The position numbers were made by a program, and so were the translations under genes. 64,000 nt of DNA from Planctomycetota bacterium (GTDB taxonomy: Bacteria > Planctomycetota > Phycisphaerae > Phycisphaerales > SM1A02), in assembly GCA_016872835.1 (NCBI GenBank), contig VGYX01000011.1:38080-102079 (forward strand). The letters run 5' to 3'. Position 1 is the first letter of the stretch, and the number at the start of each line of letters is the position of its first letter. Of this stretch, positions 27,621-36,888 are shown piece by piece. The notes beneath the pieces were generated by a model. The model was not told where the DNA came from and made no database searches. It saw nothing but the letters and a program-made list of their open reading frames with translations.

Positions 27621-28331
27621 ATGGACGACGTGCTGCCGATGCTCCTGGCCAAGGCCGCCGGCGCGGATCCTTGGTCGTGGGTGGTCCGCGAGTTCCCCCG
27701 CCTCTTCACGCAGCTCGACGGGTTCCTGCTCGACCTGGCCAAGGCCGTCGGCAGCTGGACCTACGCCGTGCTCTTCGCGATCGTGTTCTGCGAGACCGGA
27801 CTGGTGGTCACGCCCTTCCTGCCCGGCGACTCGCTGCTGTTCGCCGCAGGGGCACTCTGCGCGGTGCCTGAACTCGGCCTGCGCGTCGACGGCATGGCCG
27901 TGCTGCTGTTCATCGCCGCCGTGCTGGGTGACGCCGTCAACTACCACATCGGCCGCTGGATCGGGCCGCCCGCGTTCACCGGCCGCTTCCGCTTCCTGAA
28001 CCCCGCGCACCTGCAGAAGACCCGCGAGTTCTTCGAGCGCCACGGCGGCAAGGCCGTGGTGCTGGCGCGCTTCGTGCCGATCGTGCGCACCTTCGCGCCG
28101 TTCGTCGCGGGCGTGGGCACCATGTCCTACCGGCGCTTCTTCCTCTACAACGTGGTGGGTGCGATCGTGTGGGTCGGACTGTTCCTTGCAGCGGGCTACC
28201 TGTTCGGCAACCTGCCCTTCGTGAAGCGCAACTTCAGCAAGGTGATCCTGGCGATCATCGTGGTCAGCGTGCTGCCCATCGTGTGGGAGTGGTGGAAGCA
28301 CCGCCGCGTGTCACACAAGGCCCACGCATGA
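27621..28331 (+). CDS. DedA family membrane protein
   Basis: A 236-residue inner-membrane protein of the DedA/SNARE-associated family, which includes lipid scramblases or transporters for undecaprenyl phosphate and phospholipids. Family motifs are FCETGLVVTPFLPGDSLLFAAGALC (the re-entrant loop with the conserved Glu and Pro-Gly-Asp), LGDAVNYHIGRWIGP and FVPIVRTFAPFVAGVGTMSYRRFFLYNVVGAIVW with its essential Arg residues. About five hydrophobic stretches. The ATGA overlap with the terC-like gene couples the two membrane proteins. Confidence 0.93.
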   Translation: MDDVLPMLLAKAAGADPWSWVVREFPRLFTQLDGFLLDLAKAVGSWTYAVLFAIVFCETGLVVTPFLPGDSLLFAAGALCAVPELGLRVDGMAVLLFIAAVLGDAVNYHIGRWIGPPAFTGRFRFLNPAHLQKTREFFERHGGKAVVLARFVPIVRTFAPFVAGVGTMSYRRFFLYNVVGAIVWVGLFLAAGYLFGNLPFVKRNFSKVILAIIVVSVLPIVWEWWKHRRVSHKAHA

Positions 28332-29434
28332 CGCCCCCGCTTGCCGCCGAGGCGAACACCGCCGCAGTGCTGCTGCCACTGGGGGCGCACGCGGGCTTCA
28401 TGGCCGCCTTCGTGGGCACGGTGCTCGCGCTGCTTGTCACGGACCTGGCGCTCTTCCGCCGCAACCCCAAGCCGGTCAGTTGGAAGGCGGCGCTCGCGGG
28501 CGTGGGCTTCTGGGTTCTCCTGGGGTTGGCGTTCAACGCGACGCTTTACGCGCTGGCGGAACGCTGGCTGAAGGCCGATCCCACGCCGTTGATCGAGGCC
28601 GGTCGCCTCACGGTCGAGGAGGCCGCGAGCGACTCGCTCGTCGCGCTCGCCTCCACGAAGGCGGCCTTTGATCTGGCGCTGCAGTGGCTCGCGGGCTACG
28701 TGATCGAGATGTCCCTGAGCGTGGACAACCTCTTCGTGTTCGTCGTGGTGCTGCGCTACTTCGCGATTCCCGCCGCGCTGCAGCACCGCGTGCTCTTCTG
28801 GGGCATTCTGGGCGCGGTGGTGCTGCGCGCGCTGTTCATCGGTGCGGGCGTGGCCGTGCTGCACCAGTTCGACTGGGTCGCGGGCGTCTTTGGCGTGTTC
28901 CTGCTGGTCACCGGCGTGAAAATGATCGCCCCGAGTGGCGGCGACGATCTCGTCGATCCCTCGCGCACGGTGGGATTCCGGCTGCTGAAGTTCGTGCTGC
29001 CGCTGCAGCGCGAGTTCGACGGCAATCGCTTCTTCAGCCGGGTCGACCGGCGCCTGGTCGCCACGCCCCTTCTGGGTGCGCTGGTGGTGATCGAGTTCAG
29101 CGACGTGGTGTTCGCCGTGGACAGCGTGCCCGCCGTGCTCGCGATCACGCGCGAGCCGATCATCGCCTTCACCAGCAACATCGCCGCCGTGCTGGGGCTG
29201 CGCGCGATGTACTTCGTGCTCGCCAACGCGGTCGACCGCTTCCATCTGCTGAAGCCGGCGCTCGGTCTGGTGCTGGCCTTCGTGGGCCTGAAGATGACAT
29301 GGCACTGGTGGTACGGTGCACCGCTGCTGCCGGTGGTGGTCGCGCTCTCGATCGTGCTGGGCACGGTGCTGCTCGGCATCGTGCTGAGCCTGGCGATTCC
29401 GCCGCACACGAAGGCGGAACCACCGGCCGTCTGA
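28328..29434 (+). CDS. TerC family integral membrane protein
   Basis: A 368-residue protein with about nine transmembrane segments. The two signature blocks are present: YVIEMSLSVDNLFVFVVVLRYFAIP and EFSDVVFAVDSVPAVLAITREPIIAFTSNIAAVLGLRAMYF, whose acidic residues are thought to bind metal. TerC proteins export manganese or help to metallate secreted enzymes; in tellurite operons they act in resistance. Here it is coupled to dedA, with no ter genes around, so metal export is the likelier role. It begins at the ATGA overlap. Confidence 0.93.
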   Translation: MTPPLAAEANTAAVLLPLGAHAGFMAAFVGTVLALLVTDLALFRRNPKPVSWKAALAGVGFWVLLGLAFNATLYALAERWLKADPTPLIEAGRLTVEEAASDSLVALASTKAAFDLALQWLAGYVIEMSLSVDNLFVFVVVLRYFAIPAALQHRVLFWGILGAVVLRALFIGAGVAVLHQFDWVAGVFGVFLLVTGVKMIAPSGGDDLVDPSRTVGFRLLKFVLPLQREFDGNRFFSRVDRRLVATPLLGALVVIEFSDVVFAVDSVPAVLAITREPIIAFTSNIAAVLGLRAMYFVLANAVDRFHLLKPALGLVLAFVGLKMTWHWWYGAPLLPVVVALSIVLGTVLLGIVLSLAIPPHTKAEPPAV

Positions 29435-29446
29435 ACACGCCATCGC

Positions 29447-29454
29447 GCTACACT
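29447..29454 (+). promoter_or_regulatory. Extended -10 (GCTACACT) of a leaderless sucC mRNA
   Basis: Ends nine bases before the sucC ATG (29464). No Shine-Dalgarno sequence. Confidence 0.45.
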
Positions 29455-29463
29455 CGCCGATCC

Positions 29464-30663
29464 ATGCGCGTTCACGAATTTCAGGCTCGTCAACTGCTCG
29501 CCGAGGCGGGCGTCCCGGTTCCCGCCGGCGGCGTCGCCACCACCGTCGAAGAGGCCGTGCAGGCCGCCCAGAGCGTCTTCGCCAGCGGCGGCGCGATCAC
29601 CGTAGTCAAGGCACAGGTGCACGCGGGCGGCCGCGGAAAGGCCGGCTTCGTGAAGGTGTGCAAGAGCGTCGACGAGGCGCGCACCGCCGCGAACTTCATG
29701 CTCTCCAACCGCATGGTGAGCCTACAGACTCCGCCGGAGGGCCTGGAGGTCCGCCGCCTGCTGGTCGCCAGCGGCGTGGACATCGCGAAGGAGTTCTACG
29801 TGGCGGTGCTCACCGACCGCTCGACCCGCCGCAACGTGCTGATCGCCAGCGCCGAGGGCGGCGTGGACATCGAACACGTCGCCGCCACGCGCCCGGACGC
29901 GATCCTGAAGCGGCCGCTCGATCCGGTCACCGGCCTGCACCCCCACATGGCGCGCGACATCGCGTTCCGCCTGGGCTTCAAGGGCAAGACCGTGGGTCAG
30001 GCCGCGGACATCTTCCTGAAGCTGGCGAGGACCTTCATCGAGAAGGACGCCACGCTCGCCGAGATCAACCCGCTCGTGCTCACGCCGGCCACGGCTGCGC
30101 ACCCTGACGGCCAGGTCGTGGCCATCGACGCCAAGTTCACCTTCGACGACAACGCGCTCTTCCGCCAGAAGCAGGTCCACGCGTTCTTCGATCCCGCCGA
30201 GGAGAACGCCTCGGAGATACGCGCGAACGAGTTCGGCCTCAGCTACGTGGCGCTCGACGGCACGATCGGCTGCCTGGTCAACGGCGCCGGCCTGGCCATG
30301 AGCACCATGGACATCGTGAAGCTGCACGGCGGCGAGCCCGCGAACTTCCTCGACGTCGGTGGCAGCGCCAGCGAGGAGGCGGTGACCGAGGCCTTCCGCA
30401 TCATCCTGAGCGACACGCGCGTGAAGGGCGTGCTCGTGAACATCTTCGGCGGCATCATGCAGTGCGACCGCATCGCGCGTGCGATCATCGCCAGCGCGAA
30501 GGCCGTGGGCTTCCAGGTGCCGCTGGTGGTGCGCCTGGAGGGCACCAACGTGAAGGAGGCTCGCACCCTGCTCGAGGCTGCGCGCGGCGACATCCCCACC
30601 ATGCAGACCGCCGGCGACCTGACCGACGCCGCCATGCGCATCGTGGCCGCGGTGAAAGGCTGA
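29464..30663 (+). CDS. sucC: Succinyl-CoA synthetase beta subunit (ADP-forming type)
   Basis: A 399-residue ATP-grasp subunit of the citric-acid-cycle enzyme that makes succinate and ATP from succinyl-CoA. RVHEFQARQLLAEAGVPVP at the N-terminus, VKAQVHAGGRGKAGFVKV, LAEINPLVLT, YVALDGTIGCLVNGAGLAMSTMDIVKLHGGEPANFLDVGG and LVNIFGGIMQCDRIA are diagnostic. The alpha subunit sucD, normally next, is not in this window, so the two subunits are unlinked here. Downstream is a HAD phosphatase gene eight bases away. Confidence 0.96.
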   Translation: MRVHEFQARQLLAEAGVPVPAGGVATTVEEAVQAAQSVFASGGAITVVKAQVHAGGRGKAGFVKVCKSVDEARTAANFMLSNRMVSLQTPPEGLEVRRLLVASGVDIAKEFYVAVLTDRSTRRNVLIASAEGGVDIEHVAATRPDAILKRPLDPVTGLHPHMARDIAFRLGFKGKTVGQAADIFLKLARTFIEKDATLAEINPLVLTPATAAHPDGQVVAIDAKFTFDDNALFRQKQVHAFFDPAEENASEIRANEFGLSYVALDGTIGCLVNGAGLAMSTMDIVKLHGGEPANFLDVGGSASEEAVTEAFRIILSDTRVKGVLVNIFGGIMQCDRIARAIIASAKAVGFQVPLVVRLEGTNVKEARTLLEAARGDIPTMQTAGDLTDAAMRIVAAVKG

Positions 30664-30670
30664 CCGCGAC

Positions 30671-31369
30671 ATGCTGGTGCTGTTCGACATCGATGGCACG
30701 CTGCTGAAGAGCCAGCACGCCGGCGTGCACGCCATGCTGGCCGCGTTCCACCAGTTGCACCCCGACCGCAGCTTCAGCTTCGACGGCGTCGACATCGCGG
30801 GACGCCTCGACACGCTGATCTATGACGAGATGACCTCGCGCCATGGCGTGCCGAGCGATCCGCAGAGCCACGACGTCTTCCGCCACACCTACACCGGACA
30901 CCTGGAGCGCCGCCTGGCGGAACGCAATACCGTCATCGCGCTCGACGGCGTGGTCGATCTGGTGCACGCGCTCGCGCGCGAGCCGGGCGTGGAACTCGGC
31001 CTGCTGACGGGCAACTATCCCGCCACGGGCCGCCTGAAGGTGAGGCACGCGGGCCTCGACCCCGATCTCTTCAAGGTGAACGCCTTCGCGATGGACGGCG
31101 TCACGCGTCGCGACCTGCCCCCCGTGGCCCTGCAGCGCTACCGCCAACGGCACGGCTCACCGCTGGAACCGGCGCGCGCGATCATCATCGGTGACACCCC
31201 GAAGGACGTGGACTGCGCGCTGCACAACGGATGTCGCGTGCTTGGCGTGGCCACCGGCGAGTTCACCGTGGACCAGCTGCGAGACTGCGGCGCCCACCAC
31301 GTTGTGGACAAGTTGTCGCCCATCGGCCCCGTGCTGGACTGGCTGCTGTCCCATCGTGCGACGCGGTAG
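30671..31369 (+). CDS. HAD-superfamily phosphatase, phosphoglycolate phosphatase-like
   Basis: A 232-residue hydrolase with the four HAD motifs: FDIDGTL (nucleophile Asp), LLTGNY, the Lys region around LKVRHAGLDPDLF, and IIGDTPKDVDCALHNGC. A helical cap domain lies between motifs I and II, as in Gph-type phosphatases that remove phosphate from phosphoglycolate or related small molecules. Seven bases after sucC, so probably in the same transcript. Substrate not determinable. Confidence 0.88.
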   Translation: MLVLFDIDGTLLKSQHAGVHAMLAAFHQLHPDRSFSFDGVDIAGRLDTLIYDEMTSRHGVPSDPQSHDVFRHTYTGHLERRLAERNTVIALDGVVDLVHALAREPGVELGLLTGNYPATGRLKVRHAGLDPDLFKVNAFAMDGVTRRDLPPVALQRYRQRHGSPLEPARAIIIGDTPKDVDCALHNGCRVLGVATGEFTVDQLRDCGAHHVVDKLSPIGPVLDWLLSHRATR

Positions 31370-31372
31370 ATT
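31366..31372 (+). promoter_or_regulatory. -10-like element before the 31380 gene
   Basis: GTAGATT ends seven bases before the ATG at 31380 and overlaps the stop region of the HAD gene. Fits a leaderless start. Confidence 0.4.
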
Positions 31373-31379
31373 CCGGCAC

Positions 31380-32126
31380 ATGTCGGAGTCGTTCCACAGC
31401 GTTTGCCGAGACTTCTACGTCAACCAGAAGCTCGCGCTGAAGATGGACCTTCCGTGGGGACGCGAGCCGGTGCTCGAGCTCTTCGACCGCATGCGCAAGG
31501 AGGTGCCCAGCCTGACCGACCTGCGCCGCTACGACCACGAAATCTCGCTGGAGAGTCCCGAGGACGACGACCGCAGCTATTCGTGGGTCGCGCTGCGACA
31601 GACCTCGCTACGCAGCGGCGTCGTGAACCCCGCCGATCTGGCCGACGCCTATCGCCTGCATCGCACGGTGCTCCAGACCGCGCCGTGGTTCCTCAGCATC
31701 CGCCCGCTTGACATCGACCACCTGGAACTGGTCTTCGGCTTCGATTTCGAGGCCGAGGGCAACCGTGACGCGATCATCTTCGACGCGCTGCTTGCCGACA
31801 CGCCGCTGGCGGGCCTGCTGGAGCGCGGCCGCGACGAACCGCTCGACGTGCAGCCGTTCATCGGCCTGAACCTTGACCGCAACGACGGCACCACCGCCTT
31901 CGTGGAGGTGAAGAGCCGCACCAAGGGTGGCGAGCCGATTCCACAGCGCTTTCCCAGCGAGCCGATCAGCGTCTACCTGACGGTCCGTCGCACCGGCCCC
32001 ATCGATCGCCTCGAGGATCTGCCCACGGTGCTCGCGGGCCTGGCCGGGCATGCCGAACGACTCGCCGAGGAGCGCGTGATTCCCAGCGTGCTCATCCCGA
32101 TCCGCGACGCGATCCTCAGTCGTTGA
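31380..32126 (+). CDS. Conserved hypothetical protein
   Basis: A 248-residue soluble protein without signal peptide, helix-turn-helix or known catalytic motif. Mixed alpha/beta composition. RSYSWVALRQTSLRSGVVNPADLADAYRLHRTVLQTAPWFLSIRPLDIDHLELVFGFDFEAEGN in the middle looks like a compact conserved core, of the sort found in many planctomycete genomes without a name. Its 3' end overlaps convergent ndh by 11 bases. Probably transcribed from its own leaderless promoter, or with sucC and the HAD gene. Confidence 0.75.
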   Translation: MSESFHSVCRDFYVNQKLALKMDLPWGREPVLELFDRMRKEVPSLTDLRRYDHEISLESPEDDDRSYSWVALRQTSLRSGVVNPADLADAYRLHRTVLQTAPWFLSIRPLDIDHLELVFGFDFEAEGNRDAIIFDALLADTPLAGLLERGRDEPLDVQPFIGLNLDRNDGTTAFVEVKSRTKGGEPIPQRFPSEPISVYLTVRRTGPIDRLEDLPTVLAGLAGHAERLAEERVIPSVLIPIRDAILSR

Positions 32127-33528
32127 CGCCAGCGGTGCCAAGCAGGTCCTGCATGGCCTGTTCGCGTGGCAATGGTCGACCTTGCGGGTCGGTTCCCAGT
32201 GGTCGGCGAAGATTGGAGCGGGGATCACCCGCAATGATGCGCGTGCCCTTGCTGAAGGTGATGTAGGAGATCGCCCACGAGAGCAGGACGAAGAGGCGGT
32301 TTCGCACCCCCACCAGCAACACCAGGTGCACGAACAGCCACGCAAGCCACGCGAGCAAACCCCGCAGTCGCAGTGGCCCGACTTCCGCGACGGCGTGCCC
32401 ACGACCGATCGTGGCCATGGTGCCCTTGTCGAGGTATCGGAAGGCCGGTCGAGCCGGCGCTGCGACACCGCGGATCCGGGATCGGGTCTCGTCCCGAATC
32501 ACCTTCGCCACCATGTCGGCCATCTGGATGGCTCCCGGGGCGACACCGGGAACGGCCTTGCCGCTGGCCGCGCAATGCTGCGCCGCCATGTCGCCGATGA
32601 CGAACACTTCGGGATGACCCGGCACCGAACAGTCCGGCTGCACGATGACGCGGCCGCTCCGATCCAGCGGCACGCCCAGCGATGCCCCCAGTCCGCTCGC
32701 TCGGACTCCAGCGGCCCAGACCACGGTGTCGGCGGCGATGCGCTCGTCGCCCACCATGACAGCGCCATCGAGAACCTCGCGCACGGGCGTTCCAAGCCGA
32801 ATCTCCACCCCGATGCGACGCAAGCTGTCCCTTGCCGACTCTGAGGATACCTCGCTCATGTCGGGCAACAGCCTGGGTCCCGCTTCCACCAACACCACGC
32901 GGGCGCGAGCGGCGTCAAATCGGCGGTAGTCCTCCGCCAACGCGTCCACCGCGAGTTCCTTGATCGCGCCCGCCAGTTCAACACCTGTCGCACCGCCTCC
33001 AACGACCACGAAGGTCAGGTGCGACTGTCGGGCGACGGGATCGCTCTCGGCCTCGGCATCCTCGAATGCTCGAAGGATGCGGCTGCGTATCAGCGTGGCC
33101 TCACCCAGCGTCTTCATGCCTGGTGCGAAGTTCTCCCACGCTGGGTTGCCGAAGTAGCTGCTGGTGGCGCCCGCGGCAAGCACGAGCCAGTCGAAGGATG
33201 CGCGGGGTCGCTCACCAAACCCGATCGTGCGGGTGGCCAGATCGATGTCCGTCACCTGCTCATTGAAGACGAACGCGTTGCGCTGTCCGCGGAGCACGCG
33301 TCGGATCGGAAAGGCGATGTCCGAGGTGGTGAGCACGCCCGTGGCGACCTGATACAGCAGCGGCTGAAAAAGGTGGTGGTTCTTGCGATCGACCAACACC
33401 ACATGCACGGGCGCACGAGCAAGGCGACGCGCGACGCGCAGACCTCCGAACCCAGCGCCGACAACCACGACCGTGGGCGTGCCGGTGCGACCGCCTGCCA
33501 CGCTGGAAGGGTCACGAGGACTTGACAT
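32116..33528 (-). CDS. ndh: Type II NADH dehydrogenase (NDH-2)
   Basis: A 470-residue membrane-associated flavoenzyme that passes electrons from NADH to quinone without pumping protons. FAD-binding VVVVGAGFGGLRVARRLA, HHLFQPLLYQVATGVL, the NADH-binding TFVVVGGGATGVELAGAIKEL, WAAGVRASGLG and VFVIGDMAA are all present. A C-terminal amphipathic/hydrophobic segment (about residues 395-430, LLAWLAWLFVHLVLLVGVRNRLFVLLSW) anchors it to the membrane. ATG at 33528 is preferred over an in-frame GTG six bases upstream. Confidence 0.95.
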   Translation of the reverse strand: MSSPRDPSSVAGGRTGTPTVVVVGAGFGGLRVARRLARAPVHVVLVDRKNHHLFQPLLYQVATGVLTTSDIAFPIRRVLRGQRNAFVFNEQVTDIDLATRTIGFGERPRASFDWLVLAAGATSSYFGNPAWENFAPGMKTLGEATLIRSRILRAFEDAEAESDPVARQSHLTFVVVGGGATGVELAGAIKELAVDALAEDYRRFDAARARVVLVEAGPRLLPDMSEVSSESARDSLRRIGVEIRLGTPVREVLDGAVMVGDERIAADTVVWAAGVRASGLGASLGVPLDRSGRVIVQPDCSVPGHPEVFVIGDMAAQHCAASGKAVPGVAPGAIQMADMVAKVIRDETRSRIRGVAAPARPAFRYLDKGTMATIGRGHAVAEVGPLRLRGLLAWLAWLFVHLVLLVGVRNRLFVLLSWAISYITFSKGTRIIAGDPRSNLRRPLGTDPQGRPLPREQAMQDLLGTAGVND

Positions 33529-33537
33529 CTGCACCGA

Positions 33538-33858
33538 TCAACCGCGCTTCAGGTACTTCTCGACGCTCTTCAGATCGACGGCCAACTGCGGCGTCACCGT
33601 GATGGTGAAGCTCGCGCCGGTCTTCAGGGTGACCACGCGGCTTGCCTTCTTGCGGCTGGTCCACATGCGGCCGCCGCGCTGGTGCACGTCGTTGCCACCG
33701 TTCGCACGGCCCTTGGCGAGCTTGGCCAGGGCGCGCTGCACGCGGGTCTCCTGGCGCATGAGGCGGAAGATGGTCTTGCGAAGGCTCTCCTTGGCGGGGA
33801 GCTTCGTGACGGTGAAGGTGACCTTGCTTCCGGGCTTCATCTCTGCGGTGGCAGCCAT
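33538..33858 (-). CDS. Small basic conserved hypothetical protein
   Basis: A 106-residue protein, very rich in Lys and Arg (KESLRKTIFRLMRQETRVQRALAKLAKGRANGG, GGRMWTSRKKASRVVTLKTG). It has strand-rich ends and a basic helical middle, like nucleic-acid or ribosome-associated proteins. I recall similar small proteins annotated only as hypothetical in planctomycetes. No zinc ligands or signal peptide. It has a GAAGGAGATTC-type ribosome-binding site upstream on its strand (reverse of GAATCTCCTTGC), which supports the start and suggests strong expression. Confidence 0.75.
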   Translation of the reverse strand: MAATAEMKPGSKVTFTVTKLPAKESLRKTIFRLMRQETRVQRALAKLAKGRANGGNDVHQRGGRMWTSRKKASRVVTLKTGASFTITVTPQLAVDLKSVEKYLKRG

Positions 33859-33928
33859 GTGAATCTCCTTGCGAACCGCGTTGTGGCGGGTCGAGGAAGA
33901 TATCCGAAACCCCCGATCCGCGCCAGCC

Positions 33929-34822
33929 TTAGCGAATCTGCCCCAACACGTCGTGCCAGGCCTTTAGAAGTGCCTGCGTTCCCAGGCGACCATGTCCCAA
34001 GGCCTCCAGGCCCTGAAAAAGCCGCTCGGACAGTTCCAGACCGGGCAACGACTCGCCATCCGATCGCGTCTGCTCGCGCGCGATCCGCAGGTCCTTCGCC
34101 AGATGGCTGGCGAAGAAGCCGGGGTTCCAGTCCCCCTTCAGCATGCGAGGCACCAGATTCTGCAGCGTCCAACTTCCAGCCGCGCCACCCGACACGCTCT
34201 GCAGCACACGCTCGGCATCCAGGCCGGCGGCGCGCGCCGCCACCATCGCCTCGCACGCGCCCACCATGCTGTTGGCCACCAGGATCTGGTTCACCATCTT
34301 GCACAACTGGCCCGCGCCCGCGGGTCCCTGATGCACGATGATCTTGCCCATCACGTCGAACAGCGGCCGCACGCGTGCGAAGTCAGCCTCGGCGCCGCCC
34401 ACCATGATGGAAAGCGTCGCGTTGCGTGCGCCGACATCGCCACCGGAAACCGGCGCATCCAGTGCGCCCACGCCGCGCACTGCCGCGGCCTCGGCGATCC
34501 GTCGCGAGAGCGCGGGCGGGCTCGTACCCATGTCGATCACCACTTTCGGCGCATGCTTCGCGCCCAAAAATCCGCGCTCGCCCAGAAAGACGGCCTCGAC
34601 CTCGTCCGGAAACCCCACCATGGCGAAGGCCGCGTCCGCACCGTCCGCGGCCTCGGCGGGCGAATCGGCCCATATGGCGCCCGCCGACAACAGCGGCTCC
34701 GCCCTGGCCCGGGTGCGGGTGTGCATGCGCACGGCGTGCCCGGCCCGCAGCAGATGCCCCGCCAGCGAGGCGCCCATGACTCCGATCCCGACCCACGCCA
34801 CCTGCATGCGATTCCCGCTCAT
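33929..34822 (-). CDS. NAD-binding beta-hydroxyacid dehydrogenase (3-hydroxyisobutyrate dehydrogenase-like)
   Basis: A 297-residue enzyme of the HIBADH/GlxR family, which oxidises 3-hydroxyisobutyrate or reduces tartronate semialdehyde with NAD(P). N-terminal WVGIGVMGASLAGHLLRAGHAV is the dinucleotide-binding loop, and DAPVSGGDVGARNATLSIMVGG is the substrate loop. GAGQLCKMVNQILVANSMVGACEAM carries the catalytic Lys. Start at ATG 34822 (MSGNR) or ATG 34807 (MQVAW); both have weak ribosome-binding sites. Divergent from the moxR operon. Confidence 0.92.
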   Translation of the reverse strand: MSGNRMQVAWVGIGVMGASLAGHLLRAGHAVRMHTRTRARAEPLLSAGAIWADSPAEAADGADAAFAMVGFPDEVEAVFLGERGFLGAKHAPKVVIDMGTSPPALSRRIAEAAAVRGVGALDAPVSGGDVGARNATLSIMVGGAEADFARVRPLFDVMGKIIVHQGPAGAGQLCKMVNQILVANSMVGACEAMVAARAAGLDAERVLQSVSGGAAGSWTLQNLVPRMLKGDWNPGFFASHLAKDLRIAREQTRSDGESLPGLELSERLFQGLEALGHGRLGTQALLKAWHDVLGQIR

Positions 34823-34916
34823 TCCGCAAAGGTAGTGCAGTCCCACACATGCGGGGGCCACACCCCGTATCACACGAGGGTCCCGACCCCCACGCGGGAC
34901 CGAAAGGGAGGTCACA

Positions 34917-35984
34917 ATGCTCACGAACAACACACCGGGCGCAGGCGTAGGCCGCGCCGCTTTCCACGGAACCATGAACATGTCCACCAGCCACTCCCCC
35001 ATCGACATCCAGGACCTCGAGCGACAGGTCGCCGAGGCCGCCAAGCCATTTCAGCAGCTCGTCACCGAGATGCAGCGCGTCGTGGTGGGCCAGCACGAAC
35101 TCCTTGAGGGACTCGTGATCGGCCTGCTCGGCAACGGACACATCCTCATCGAGGGCGTGCCGGGCCTTGCGAAGACGACCGCCGTGGCCACGCTCGCCAA
35201 GGCGATCCACACCAGCTTCCAGCGCATCCAGTTCACCCCCGACCTGCTGCCCGCCGACCTCATCGGCACGCTGGTCTACCGGCCCAACACCGGCGACTTC
35301 GTGGTGAAGAAGGGTCCGATCTTCGCGAACATCGTGCTGGCCGACGAGATCAATCGCGCGCCCGCAAAGGTGCAGAGCGCACTCCTCGAGGCCATGCAGG
35401 AGCGTCAGGTCACCATCGGCACCGAGACCTTCCGCATGGAGGAGCCCTTCCTGGTGCTCGCCACGCAGAACCCGATCGAGCAGGAAGGCACCTACAGCCT
35501 GCCCGAGGCGCAGGTCGACCGCTTCATGCTGAAGCTGGTGGTGCGCTACCCCAGCGCGCGCGAGGAGCGGCAGATCCTGGATCGCATGGCGCAGACCACC
35601 GCCACCCATCAGGTGCGGCAGGTGCTGAAGCCCGCGGACATCGTGGCCGCGCGCGGCGTGGTCGACCGCATCTTCATCGACGAGCGCATCAAGGACTACA
35701 TCGTGAATCTGGTGGTGGCCACGCGCGATCCCGCCACCGTGAAGGCCCCGGTGAAGGACCTGATCCAGTACGGCGCGAGTCCACGCGCCACGATCGCGCT
35801 CACCATCGCCTCGCGCGCAAAGGCGTTCCTGGACGGCCGCGGCTACGTCACGCCACAGGACGTGAAGGATGTCTCGCTCGACGTGCTCCGCCACCGCATC
35901 GGCGTGACCTACGAGGCCGAGGCGCTTGAGAAGACCGGCGAGGACGTGGTCCGCACGCTGCTGGAGCACGTGCCGGTCCCCTGA
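34917..35984 (+). CDS. MoxR-type AAA+ ATPase
   Basis: A 355-residue chaperone-like ATPase. Walker A GVPGLAKTT, Walker B IVLADEINRAP, the sensor region LVLATQNPIEQEGTYSLPEAQVDRF and a lid with YGASPRATIALTIASRAKAFLDGR are all clear. MoxR proteins activate or insert metals into partners that have von Willebrand domains, two of which are encoded downstream. The ATG at 34917 follows a very good GGGAGGT ribosome-binding site; a second Met group at 34977 (MNMSTS) is possible. First gene of the operon. Confidence 0.95.
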   Translation: MLTNNTPGAGVGRAAFHGTMNMSTSHSPIDIQDLERQVAEAAKPFQQLVTEMQRVVVGQHELLEGLVIGLLGNGHILIEGVPGLAKTTAVATLAKAIHTSFQRIQFTPDLLPADLIGTLVYRPNTGDFVVKKGPIFANIVLADEINRAPAKVQSALLEAMQERQVTIGTETFRMEEPFLVLATQNPIEQEGTYSLPEAQVDRFMLKLVVRYPSAREERQILDRMAQTTATHQVRQVLKPADIVAARGVVDRIFIDERIKDYIVNLVVATRDPATVKAPVKDLIQYGASPRATIALTIASRAKAFLDGRGYVTPQDVKDVSLDVLRHRIGVTYEAEALEKTGEDVVRTLLEHVPVP

Positions 35985-36006
35985 TCGGAAACGAGGAACT
36001 CCGGCG

Positions 36007-36888
36007 ATGAACGCCAGCGAACTCATCCGCAAGGTTCGGCGGATCCAGATCCACACGAGTCGCGTCACCAGTGAAGCGCTCGCGGGCACCTACCACAGCG
36101 CCTTCCGTGGCCGTGGCGTGGAGTTCGAGGAGGTGCGCCCCTATGTGGTGGGCGACGACGTGCGGACCATCGACTGGAACGTGAGCGCGCGCGCTGGCGC
36201 GCCGCACGTGAAGCAGTTCCGCGAGGAGCGCGAACTGTGCGTGATGCTGGCGGTGGACCTGTCGGGAAGCCTGGACTTCGGCACACGCAGCCAGTTCAAG
36301 CGCGAGATGGTTGCGGAGATGGCCGCCACCATCGCCTTCAGCGCCATCCGCAATGGCGACAAGGTGGGCTTGCTCGCCTTCACCGATCGCGTCGAGCGCT
36401 TCGTGCCGCCGCGCAAGGGCACGCGCCATGTGCTGCGCATCGTGCGCGAATTGCTCGCGCTGAAGGCGCAGGGAACGGGCACGCGCATTGGCGAGGCCAT
36501 CGACGAGGTCACGCGCATCGTGCGCAAGCGCAGCGTGCTTTTCGTGGTGAGCGACTTCATGGACACGGGCTGGGAGCGCTCGATGAGCGTGGCGCGCGGT
36601 CGACACGACGTGATCCCCGTGGTGGTGCGCGACGCGGCCGAGGATTCACTGCCGGCCGTGGGTCTGCTTGAGCTGCAGGACCCCGAGACGGGCGAGACGC
36701 TCGTCGTGGATACGGCCGATCGCGGCGTGCGCGCGCGATTCGCCGCCGCGGCCGCGGAGGAACGTGCCGTGCTGCAGCAGGCCTTCCGCCGCATGCGCAT
36801 GGACGCGGTCGAGGTGCAGACCGGTGGCGACTTCGTGAAGCCGCTGGCCGAAGTCTTCCGCCGCCGCGAGGCAAGGAGAGGCCGATGA
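36007..36888 (+). CDS. DUF58 domain protein
   Basis: A 293-residue protein of the DUF58 family, always found with MoxR. The core signature SAFRGRGVEFEEVRPYVVGDDVRTIDWNVSARAGAPHVKQFREERELCVMLAVDLSGSLDFGT includes a von Willebrand-like DLSGS metal site, followed by RSVLFVVSDFMD. It has no membrane helix, so it should be cytoplasmic. Its stop overlaps the ATG of the next gene. Likely a substrate or adaptor of the MoxR ATPase. Confidence 0.93.
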   Translation: MNASELIRKVRRIQIHTSRVTSEALAGTYHSAFRGRGVEFEEVRPYVVGDDVRTIDWNVSARAGAPHVKQFREERELCVMLAVDLSGSLDFGTRSQFKREMVAEMAATIAFSAIRNGDKVGLLAFTDRVERFVPPRKGTRHVLRIVRELLALKAQGTGTRIGEAIDEVTRIVRKRSVLFVVSDFMDTGWERSMSVARGRHDVIPVVVRDAAEDSLPAVGLLELQDPETGETLVVDTADRGVRARFAAAAAEERAVLQQAFRRMRMDAVEVQTGGDFVKPLAEVFRRREARRGR

